This document shows positions 33,226 through 40,066 of a stretch of DNA of 40,066 nt, piece after piece; the stretch's first letter is position 1, and every line of letters begins with the position of its first letter. The position numbers were made by a program, and so were the translations under genes. The notes beneath the pieces were generated by a model that was given only the letters and a program-made list of their open reading frames with translations, was not told the DNA's origin and ran no database searches. Source of the DNA: JAWXBG01 sp044375415 (GTDB lineage Bacteria > Bacteroidota > Bacteroidia > Flavobacteriales_D > Sanyastnellaceae); NCBI GenBank assembly GCA_044375415.1, contig JBILMS010000030.1, positions 1 through 40,066 on the forward strand, given 5' to 3'.

Positions 33226-36200
33226 TTATCGAATGACAGTTATATTGCCTTTGTCGAAATATTGCAAGCCACCATCGCACGTGGCTTCGAGGTAGTACAC
33301 ATATACATCCGGGTCAACAATTTTTCCTTTAAATGTGCCATCCCAGCCTTTATTAATATCCTTGGTTTCAAATACTTTTTCACCCCATCTGTCATACACA
33401 ACGAAGTACAATTCGGTAATGAAGTTTCCTCTTACATACAGTTTTTCATTTTTATCATCCGTATTTGGGGTAAAAGCATTAGGGATATAAATCGTTGGCG
33501 GACCGCATACAAAATCTTCAACTCTCACGGTTACACAATCTTCATAGGCGCACTCATCATCACTTATAGTAACACAGTACGTCGTCGTTTGTGATGGGGA
33601 AGCAGTAGGGCTTTGAACATTTGGACTGCTCACCCCATTCGTTGGAGTCCAAGTATATTCAAATCCATCCGGTGAGGCGTCAAGTTGAACGGTCATCCCG
33701 TCGATAATAAGATCGGGGTTCACCGAAGCGTTGACAGCAGAGGGATCGAGGGTAGAAATTGAAATCAGAACCTCATCGGTAAACGAACAATTGAATGGAG
33801 TAACACTGGTAACTTCAATAACTGTTGGACCTTCGACAGCTACTTCCACGTTAGGTGTGTTCTGACCGCTTACAATCAAATTAGCTGGAGCCCATTGATA
33901 TACAAAGTCAGGATTTGGATCGAGAACGAAAATATTCACAGTATCGCCATCGCAAGCGGCAAAGTCGCCACCAATCATGGTTTGAAAGGACACCAGATTA
34001 ATCGTAACGGATGCTTCAACCACACAACCATTCACTTCAAGTTGCGCATAAAAGGTAGTTGGTTCGGTTATTACAACTTCAATATCGGAATCATCAGGAC
34101 CATCATTTAGAACATTTCCGAAATCACTTTCATCACTCCAAATGAGGTCTCCGGCAAGGGGAGAGTAATTCGCGTTAAGAACTACGGTTCCACTAAGACA
34201 TAAAGTAGTATCCTCAGGAACGGTCAATTCGAGTGCAGTCACTAATACAGATTGATAAATTGTATCTACACAACCTCCATGTTCAACCAGACAATAATAA
34301 TCGGTAGAAATTCCCGGTGTAAAAGTTGGATTCGGATCATTTATATCGGACAGGTATAATGAAGGAAACCAGGTGTACTCATAGTTTGTGTTTGAATCTT
34401 CGGGTCCAAGTTGAATCACATTGTCGCTGCATACTTGTTCAGATTCTAACGTACTTACCGACGGCATTACGATTTCAATTTCTTTATAAAGAGTATCCGT
34501 AAAATTGCATGTACCCGGATTGTTTACGACAAGCATGATGATGTAAGTACCCGTTTCAGTATACTGATGAAAGGGTTCAGGAATGTTGCTAGTTTGGTCA
34601 TCGCCAAAGTCCCAGAAAAAGGTAAGGCCATTGGTGCTTGTATTGGTAAAGGCCACCGGCCCGTTCATGCAAGCTACCGGCGGAACCAGAAAGTCTGCTG
34701 CAACAAGAGGAAGTTCAAAATCAAATTTGAAAACACCATTGTTGCAATTTGAACTGTTGTTGGTAGGGCTCCAGGCATCAGCAGGGAAAATAGGGAAATC
34801 GTCATTGCTTCCGCAGCCTGCACAAACACTTTGATACATAATTCCCTTTCGATCGAAACGACTGGTACCACCATCTACGTGTTCATTGCTTGTTGCTCCA
34901 CCAAAGAAAGAAGCATACACTAGTTCACTCGCATCGGCTTCTAAAACCATAAAATAGAAATCACTTCCATTGGTAGTAGTTTGATAAGCACCCGGAGTAG
35001 TTTCCATACCGGTAACGTTATCTGTATTTGGGTTAGAACTAGTGTTTGTTGAACCACCCCAACCGGCAAGGTATATTTTACCGCAGACATCCACCAATAG
35101 TGCAGTGGGCGATAAATTAGGTTCTCCTTCACCGGTGCCAAAAACAGTGCTCCATATTAATTCATCTAAATCGCTTGAGAACTTACTTACAAGCATTCCA
35201 CTGTTGGGTTCGTTGTAGCCCGCATTAAAAATAAAGAAATCATCATCGGCCATTGTTTGTCCATAGACATGCACAAAGTCGTCGCTATCCGTTTCTACAA
35301 AATAAAATTGATCGTATTGATTGCTGCCATAATAAGTGCCGGCTAAAAATTGGCTACCATTTTCAGAAATAAGCACTACCCAACCGTCTCCATTTCCACC
35401 GGCGTAAGTGCTTTGAAGACCGCTTGTCATTCCGGGGAAATCGTTGCTTTTTGTACCACCACAGAAGTAGATATTATTGTTGCTGTCAAAGGCCACCGAG
35501 TTGCCCGCATCATCCGAACTGCCACCGACATATGTGCTCCAAAGAATATCGCTCAAGTCAGAATTTAATTTGATTAAACAAGCTTCTTGAACTCCATTTA
35601 AAAGCGGTTGTTCCGCATTTACCATCGGAAAATCGGCGGAGTAGGTGCTAGTTGCAATTATAATATTTCCTTCGTTGTCAATATCAATTTCCCCGCGAAA
35701 TTCATCCGCGTAATTGAATTTTAAATTCGCAGCGGTATTCACTCCATCATTTCCTGAACCTCCTAAAAATGTAGAAGAGAGAAGGTTCGAGCCACTTGTA
35801 TTAAAATGAGCAACGACTATATCAGAACCATTAACATAATCCGCACCTACGCCACTTGGAGCAAAAATGCTTCCTCCATTCCATGAATTGTCATAGGCAT
35901 TTGTGGTCACCGGAAAGTCCGGTGAGCTGGTTGTTCCATAGACATAAAGCGTATTGTTTTCATCGCAAATAAGCGAGTGAGGCAATTCATCGTGAGAACC
36001 GCCGAGGTATGAACTCCAAACCATAAAGGTTCCGGTAACATCATATTTTGACAATGCCATGTCTATACCCGGCAGTGTTCCCTGCCCATCTCCTCCGGCC
36101 CACGTTTCTTGATAAGCGCCCGTTGTAACCGGATAGTCATTTCCGAAAGCTGAACTACCGCTGTACAAATAGCCTTCTGTATCGTAGGTTGCTGTATATC

Positions 36201-36954
36201 CAAAATTATCGGAAAAAGATCCGCTGTAAGTGGAGAAAATCAGTTCAGGATCGATGTACAATTCAAGTGAAGTATCGTAACCATTTGGAAAGTTGAACGA
36301 AATGGTTGAACCCGTCAATTTGTATTCACACGAGACAAATTTTTTCTGACCATCAATAATTTGCCATGCAATTGGTTTTTGTTCCCAAACCTCGCCCACA
36401 CTTAGCTTCACCGACAATCTGCCATTTTCTATTTTTAGTTCATTCACATGATCGTATGTCATTTGAATGGAAGCAACATCTGCACCCGGCTTTACAATAA
36501 AATCGTATTTCAAAAAGAATTCATTTTGATAAAAACGAAGATCAATGCCCGAATAAAGATTCGATCTTAAAATTTCTGAATACGCCCGACAGTTGCCGGC
36601 CCAATTGCTTTGGTCATTACTCAGAAAATAATTGTACCTCGTTTTTTGAATCCCTTTGGAGAGGGTGTGTGACTCATCATTACAACCTTCGAATTTTACT
36701 TTGTACACATGACCTTTCGCTTTGGTTCGAGGTGTTTTTTCTCCGGAGTGCACTGTCGAAATACCCGATAGATCGTAAATATGATAAGTCAATCCACCCT
36801 TTTCTATAAATACTTTGGTGTTTTGAGCGCCGACCATGTGACTCACTTTATCGGGCCATTGACCTAGATTTTCGATAAAATGAAAACCTGTCTGACTCCA
36901 TGCAGTCAAATTGAGGCATACCGATAATAGAACAAATAGCGATTTGCAATTCAC
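33226..36954 (-). CDS. Large surface protein with SBBP repeats, PKD-like domains and T9SS type B sorting domain
   Basis: The protein has about 1242 residues. A signal peptide leads into a conserved N-terminal region (about 20-230, starting FIENLGQWPDKV) of the DUF7948 kind. About 240-700 are beta-propeller-like SBBP repeats with 'WSTYVGGSSDDAGNS' phrases. A PKD domain follows near 745-830 (FFWDFGDDQTS, YTETGTY), then several Ig-like modules. The last 95 residues are the type B tail: IPNAFTPNTDDKNE, VVYDRWGEKVFET, WDGTFKG. The best start is GTG 36954, directly before the signal peptide; TTG 36972 is the alternative and no ATG is available. It is cotranscribed with the PorP/SprF-like gene. The likely role is adhesion or another cell-surface function. 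Confidence 0.9.
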   Translation of the reverse strand: MNCKSLFVLLSVCLNLTAWSQTGFHFIENLGQWPDKVSHMVGAQNTKVFIEKGGLTYHIYDLSGISTVHSGEKTPRTKAKGHVYKVKFEGCNDESHTLSKGIQKTRYNYFLSNDQSNWAGNCRAYSEILRSNLYSGIDLRFYQNEFFLKYDFIVKPGADVASIQMTYDHVNELKIENGRLSVKLSVGEVWEQKPIAWQIIDGQKKFVSCEYKLTGSTISFNFPNGYDTSLELYIDPELIFSTYSGSFSDNFGYTATYDTEGYLYSGSSAFGNDYPVTTGAYQETWAGGDGQGTLPGIDMALSKYDVTGTFMVWSSYLGGSHDELPHSLICDENNTLYVYGTTSSPDFPVTTNAYDNSWNGGSIFAPSGVGADYVNGSDIVVAHFNTSGSNLLSSTFLGGSGNDGVNTAANLKFNYADEFRGEIDIDNEGNIIIATSTYSADFPMVNAEQPLLNGVQEACLIKLNSDLSDILWSTYVGGSSDDAGNSVAFDSNNNIYFCGGTKSNDFPGMTSGLQSTYAGGNGDGWVVLISENGSQFLAGTYYGSNQYDQFYFVETDSDDFVHVYGQTMADDDFFIFNAGYNEPNSGMLVSKFSSDLDELIWSTVFGTGEGEPNLSPTALLVDVCGKIYLAGWGGSTNTSSNPNTDNVTGMETTPGAYQTTTNGSDFYFMVLEADASELVYASFFGGATSNEHVDGGTSRFDRKGIMYQSVCAGCGSNDDFPIFPADAWSPTNNSSNCNNGVFKFDFELPLVAADFLVPPVACMNGPVAFTNTSTNGLTFFWDFGDDQTSNIPEPFHQYTETGTYIIMLVVNNPGTCNFTDTLYKEIEIVMPSVSTLESEQVCSDNVIQLGPEDSNTNYEYTWFPSLYLSDINDPNPTFTPGISTDYYCLVEHGGCVDTIYQSVLVTALELTVPEDTTLCLSGTVVLNANYSPLAGDLIWSDESDFGNVLNDGPDDSDIEVVITEPTTFYAQLEVNGCVVEASVTINLVSFQTMIGGDFAACDGDTVNIFVLDPNPDFVYQWAPANLIVSGQNTPNVEVAVEGPTVIEVTSVTPFNCSFTDEVLISISTLDPSAVNASVNPDLIIDGMTVQLDASPDGFEYTWTPTNGVSSPNVQSPTASPSQTTTYCVTISDDECAYEDCVTVRVEDFVCGPPTIYIPNAFTPNTDDKNEKLYVRGNFITELYFVVYDRWGEKVFETKDINKGWDGTFKGKIVDPDVYVYYLEATCDGGLQYFDKGNITVIR

Positions 36955-37034
36955 GACTCTAATGTAATACAAAGCTGACCCCTGTAAAACCTTTTCGGTT
37001 GCATTTAAAACTTTTGAAATTCCTTTTAATTTGA

Positions 37035-37060
37035 AGAGAGCGGCACTTAGGCCGCTCTCT
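37035..37060 (-). terminator. Terminator of the PadR-PspC operon
   Basis: A perfect 10-bp GC-rich stem (AGAGAGCGGC with GCCGCTCTCT) surrounds a 6-nt loop, 31 nt past the PspC-protein stop. The T tract on the minus strand is weak (TTCAAATT). Confidence 0.7.
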
Positions 37061-37091
37061 TTATGGTAAACTTAATTGGAAATCTGCTGAT

Positions 37092-38657
37092 TTAGATAGG
37101 CGTGCTGCGTTCCTCATGTCTGAACGGACGATACATCATATTTTCCGGCATCCATTCGGTTTCGCCCATTTGAAGGGTTTTTCCAATATTATCCTCGTTC
37201 CAATAGATTCTTTCCAGACCGCTACCGAACGAAACCCATTTTCCTTTTGGAACCATGATCACGATGTGTACATCCTGACCTCTAAAAGGATCCGTTTTTG
37301 GCGTCGAAAAGAAAGTATCGAACATCAGCGAATCGCCGGATTGCGAATAATTGTATTGAATTTTCTGAAGTAATTCGTGCGCTTCCGTAGTAGTTCCACC
37401 ATTAGCTTCTTTGCGCATTACCATTGAAAAGTTCGGTTCTTCAGTGGATTCGAAATGCAAGCTGATCGGTTCTCCATATATGCGGAGGTTTTCCGTTTCC
37501 TTGATGAGTTCAAAAAATTCGCGATCGTCCGAATCAATATCGTATTGGAAATGAGGGTTTTCTAGTGAGCCTACAAATAATGTGTCTGACTGTGAGCTAA
37601 CATCAAATTTTCTCGAGGTATCGGCATCGCGGGTAAAATTTTTCCCAACATTAATTCCCAAGAAGATGGATGTTGTTAATCCAATAATGAAGAGAATTCC
37701 CAGAGCCCATCCGAGTCCCGGAATTTTGGTTCGGATACCCAAGAGTAATTTGATTCCACTATAGACCATTGCAATCAGAGGAACAATTACTAAAATCAAA
37801 CCGGCGACAACAAGCCATGTAAGCGTTCCATCTCCATTGAAAAGAAGTTGGTCTGCGTATGACAAAGAAAAGTTCTCAGAGTTAAATGGTACGCCAACGT
37901 TCAATCCAATGAAACCACCGATAAGAGATATCAGTATGCCGAGAGAGACGATGATTAGGAAACCACCTATAATAACTTCGAATACCCGAGAGGAAGACTG
38001 GCCGAATTCGCGAGCTCTTTCGGTAAAATCCGAACCGAATTTCTTGTTCTTTCCATTGACACGGTCTTCCACTTTATCAAATTCGTCTTTTACCATTTTG
38101 GAAATGTTGTCGACGGTTACAGGCTCTCCTTTCATCTGGAGTTTTTCGGCACGCGTTTTTGCAGCAGGCACTACTGCCCACAGTATGATATAAAGTAGAA
38201 TTCCTGTTCCACCAAAAATTACGGCTAACACAAGTATGATACGCGGAATGGAAGGGTCCCAACCCAAGTAGTGACTGATACCTGCGCATACTCCGCCGAT
38301 AACGGCATCGTCTTGGTCGCGGTACAACTTGCGGTTTTTATTGCGAATATTTCCGGTTTCTTCGTGAGTTGGTTGATCGGCAGCCGGTTCTTGATAGTCG
38401 CCATAATCCTCCGGTTTTCCCATGATAGCAATTACAGAATCGATGTCGCTAAGAGTAAGAGCTGTTTTGTTGATGTGCAGTTTTTCTTTAAGAAGTTCTG
38501 CCATGCGAGCTTCAATGTCGGCAATGATTTCCTCGCAACCGTCGTCTTTTGTGAATTTGCTTTTAAGGCTTTCTACATATCCTTTCAGGCGGTTGAAAGC
38601 GTCCTCTTCAATATTGAATACAACCCCGCCGAGGTTGATGGTGATGGTCTTATTCAT
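37092..38657 (-). CDS. PspC-domain membrane protein
   Basis: The 521-residue protein has a cytoplasmic N-terminal part (about 1-95) with the opening MNKTITINLGGVVFNIEEDA, a start seen in Bacteroidota PspC proteins. The PspC domain follows at about 105-170 (RKLYRDQDDAVIGGVCAGIS, then a hydrophobic helix). Further transmembrane helices are near 220-345. The C-terminal third is extracytoplasmic and ends hydrophilic. PspC relatives take part in envelope stress responses, and in Bacteroidota the gene commonly sits after a PadR regulator. The start lies 3 nt after the PadR stop, so the two form an operon. Its exact role in this organism is not known. Confidence 0.88.
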   Translation of the reverse strand: MNKTITINLGGVVFNIEEDAFNRLKGYVESLKSKFTKDDGCEEIIADIEARMAELLKEKLHINKTALTLSDIDSVIAIMGKPEDYGDYQEPAADQPTHEETGNIRNKNRKLYRDQDDAVIGGVCAGISHYLGWDPSIPRIILVLAVIFGGTGILLYIILWAVVPAAKTRAEKLQMKGEPVTVDNISKMVKDEFDKVEDRVNGKNKKFGSDFTERAREFGQSSSRVFEVIIGGFLIIVSLGILISLIGGFIGLNVGVPFNSENFSLSYADQLLFNGDGTLTWLVVAGLILVIVPLIAMVYSGIKLLLGIRTKIPGLGWALGILFIIGLTTSIFLGINVGKNFTRDADTSRKFDVSSQSDTLFVGSLENPHFQYDIDSDDREFFELIKETENLRIYGEPISLHFESTEEPNFSMVMRKEANGGTTTEAHELLQKIQYNYSQSGDSLMFDTFFSTPKTDPFRGQDVHIVIMVPKGKWVSFGSGLERIYWNEDNIGKTLQMGETEWMPENMMYRPFRHEERSTPI

Positions 38658-38660
38658 GAT

Positions 38661-38990
38661 TTAGTTGGATTTTGTGGTTTGGTTTACTGCACTGGCTAGT
38701 TCGTCCCATGTGGTTTTTAATTCGTTGAGGAAGATCTGGCCTGTTTCGGTGAGTTTGTAATACTTCCGCGGTGGACCTTGTGAACTTTCCTCCCATCGAT
38801 AGGCGAGTAGTCCATCGTTTTTGAGTCGGGTGAGCAGGGGATAAAGCGTTCCTTCGACAACTATCAGCTTCCCTTTTTTGAGTTCGGCTATGATGTCTGA
38901 AGGATAGGCTTCTCCTCGAGCTAGAACCGAGAGAATACAAAACTCCAGTACTCCCTTCCGCATCTGCGCTTTTGCATTTTCGATATCCAT
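38661..38990 (-). CDS. PadR family transcriptional regulator
   Basis: This 109-residue winged-helix regulator has the PadR signature: KGVLEFCILSVLARGEAYPSDI near 12-33, then EGTLYPLLTRLKNDGLL near 46-62, and the wing with PPRKYYKLTETG. PadR proteins repress nearby genes until a signal such as a cell-envelope stressor is sensed. It lies directly upstream of the PspC gene and probably controls its own operon. A candidate promoter box, TACTTTGG at about 39043-39036, overlaps the stop of the upstream exported-protein gene. It may therefore be transcribed both from there and from the gene above. Confidence 0.92.
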   Translation of the reverse strand: MDIENAKAQMRKGVLEFCILSVLARGEAYPSDIIAELKKGKLIVVEGTLYPLLTRLKNDGLLAYRWEESSQGPPRKYYKLTETGQIFLNELKTTWDELASAVNQTTKSN

Positions 38991-39030
38991 GTTGCATTGA
39001 TTTGTTATTGTGGATGAAATGGAGTTTGCA

Positions 39031-39405
39031 CTAGACCAAAGTAAACTTCAATTTGAAATGAAGCTCACGTCCCACCAAAGATGGGTCGGTTTTTACAAAT
39101 TGTCCGTTTAGTTTTTCTTTTATGTATTCATTGAGGGTGGCGGATTCACTTTTTACACCGACCACCGTTAGGATTCCATTTTCGTCGCAGGAGGCAACGA
39201 TGTCGGCAAAAATTACTTCGTTCTTTTTTTCGGCTTTTAGAAATTCCGGATACTTAACTACAGTTGCAATGTTTTTGGAGAATTCTGTCATGGCCGATGG
39301 CGGTTCTTTAGCAAAAGCACCGGCAGCCATGATCATAAGAAATGCGGCAATACCTACTACTTTGAGTGAGATAGAGAGAGGGTTGGGGATTGTTTGGATT
39401 TTCAT
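39031..39405 (-). CDS. Small exported protein, possibly TonB-C-like fold
   Basis: The 124-residue protein has an N-terminal hydrophobic signal (about 12-32, ending AGAFAK). The mature 92 residues contain a YPEF phrase followed by 'VIFADIVASCDENGILTVVGV'. This layout resembles the C-terminal domain of TonB-like proteins ('YP...A......G.V...F.v...G.v..v.v'), but it is short and the resemblance is weak. I assign no function. It is followed 40 nt later by the PadR gene on the same strand and is probably in the same operon. Two tandem 15-nt repeats lie just upstream of its start. Confidence 0.72.
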   Translation of the reverse strand: MKIQTIPNPLSISLKVVGIAAFLMIMAAGAFAKEPPSAMTEFSKNIATVVKYPEFLKAEKKNEVIFADIVASCDENGILTVVGVKSESATLNEYIKEKLNGQFVKTDPSLVGRELHFKLKFTLV

Positions 39406-39429
39406 GGTAAAATGTTTAATCTAGTAAAT

Positions 39430-39461
39430 GGTGTGACCTATTAAGTGGTGTTACCTATTAA
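39430..39461. repeat. Tandem 15-nt direct repeats upstream of the exported-protein/PadR operon
   Basis: GGTGTGACCTATTAA at 39430-39444 and GGTGTTACCTATTAA at 39447-39461 differ by one base and are spaced 17 bp apart. They lie 25-56 nt upstream of ATG 39405. Each has a GGT...ACC core. They could be paired operator sites, for example for PadR, or chance duplication. Confidence 0.5.
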
Positions 39462-39723
39462 ATAACGATGCAAAGATGTAGCTAAAGAATTGAACTATGC
39501 AACACATAGTACTGAAAATTTGTTAAAACTAGTGAATTTAGACTCGAGGGTCGAAGCTATTTAATTAAAAATAAGCATTATAAGGTCTAAGAAAAAAAAT
39601 ATTTTTTTTTGTTTTTTCTTTTATGAATCGGAGAAAGTGCCAGGATTTGGAATAATGTGAGGGGTGGATGGATGAAAAAATGGGGCGACGATCTTCATTT
39701 AAACGTAAACCCTATACTTTTTT
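39462..39723. other. Intergenic stretch with no recognised gene
   Basis: AT-rich, with an A8TAT10-type tract at 39592-39610. I see no coding frame with protein-like character, RNA gene or clear terminator. A near-consensus promoter box for the minus-strand operon (CATCTTTG, about 39477-39470) is the only candidate signal. Confidence 0.5.
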
Positions 39724-40066
39724 GCCACGAATTCACGAATGAATGCTCGAATGAATGCTCGAATGAATGCAAGTATAAATTCAGGAATCAATTCACTGCA
39801 GCTATCCATTTCGCCGAAGTTTCATTTTCCATTTTCCATTTTGAATTTTCCATTTGGGATCGCGCTCATCACCCCCAAAGTATAGACATTTTGTACTTGT
39901 ATGCCACGAATTCACGAATGAATGCTCGAATGAATGCAGGAATGAATGCAAGTATAAATTCAGGAATCAATTCACTGCAGCTATCCATTTCGCCGAAGTT
40001 TCATTTTCCATTTTCCATTTTGAATTTTCCATTTGGGATCGCGCTCATCACCCCCAAAGTATAGAC
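39724..40066. repeat. 179-bp tandem direct repeat with nested 12-bp repeats, cut by window end
   Basis: Copy 1 spans 39724-39902 and copy 2 starts at 39903 and is cut at 40066. Over the shared 164 bp the copies differ at only two positions, inside the inner repeat. Each begins GCCACGAATTCACGAATG and continues with three near-perfect 12-bp units (CGAATGAATGCT type). An AT-rich block with repeated ATTTTCCATTTT and a GC-richer CGCGCTCATCACCCCC segment follow. The open frame across it is periodic and looks non-coding. Repeats like this often break assemblies, and the window ends inside one. Confidence 0.85.

Noticed and set aside
39657..40064. A 135-residue plus-strand open frame over the terminal repeats
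   Set aside because: Its protein sequence is periodic because of the 179-bp and 12-bp repeats and it has no domain character. The frame is an accident of repeat length.
39724..40066. Possible CRISPR array
   Set aside because: The repeat period is 179 bp, the whole unit is conserved with no unique spacers, and no cas gene is seen.
1..40066. tRNA, rRNA, transposase, integrase or prophage genes
   Set aside because: No cloverleaf-like intergenic segment, rRNA-like stretch or recombinase protein was recognised on either strand.

Overview
The window looks like a chromosomal segment of a Bacteroidota bacterium, probably in or near Flavobacteriales. Four things point that way. There are proteins with type IX secretion (T9SS) C-terminal sorting domains of both type A and type B, and a PorP/SprF-like partner. 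A Bacteroidota-style promoter element (TTG, about 19-21 nt, then TAnnTTTG) recurs upstream of many genes. Clear Shine-Dalgarno sequences are nearly absent. Families typical of the phylum are present: S46 dipeptidyl peptidase, N-terminally extended GAPDH, and an RnfD-like protein paired with a DUF2330 protein. I see no rRNA, tRNA, CRISPR array, transposase or phage gene.

Left part (1-10 kb). A truncated GT-C-type membrane glycosyltransferase runs off the left edge. Its 5' region abuts an inverted-repeat element (1065-1215). Next come an exported M1 aminopeptidase, a DUF433/DUF5615 toxin-antitoxin pair whose toxin carries a 3' frameshift, and an arginine-centred group: arginase, then CtlX and ArgS overlapping on the other strand. 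Three small exported proteins or lipoproteins of unknown function follow.

Middle (10-22.7 kb). An RnfD-like membrane protein is translationally coupled to a DUF2330 membrane-anchored protein, with a strong hairpin plus T-run in the leader. GAPDH and an HtrA/DegQ protease follow. Then come an MBOAT O-acyltransferase, a NodB-type polysaccharide deacetylase and the S1-domain protein CvfB. A T9SS type A secreted protein converges on a threonine aldolase.

Right part (22.7-40 kb). One co-directional run holds an exported subtilisin, an outer-membrane-barrel candidate, a membrane J-domain protein with a TTG start, and an S46 peptidase with the Arg typical of DPP11. A 40-residue His-rich single-pass membrane protein, too short for most gene finders, lies opposite a 1102-residue CotH-kinase/lamin-tail T9SS type B protein. 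A 1243-residue T9SS type B adhesin-like protein is paired with a PorP/SprF-like protein. A small exported protein, a PadR regulator and a PspC-domain membrane protein form a probable operon. The window ends inside a 179-bp tandem repeat.

Overall this is a mix of housekeeping genes (argS, gap, arginase, ltaE) and cell-surface, secretion and extracellular proteolysis genes, as expected for a protein-degrading T9SS-bearing bacterium. I found no obviously new defence or mobile system. The best leads are the orphan RnfD/DUF2330 module with its leader hairpin, the His-rich microprotein, the frameshifted toxin, and the repeat elements at both ends.
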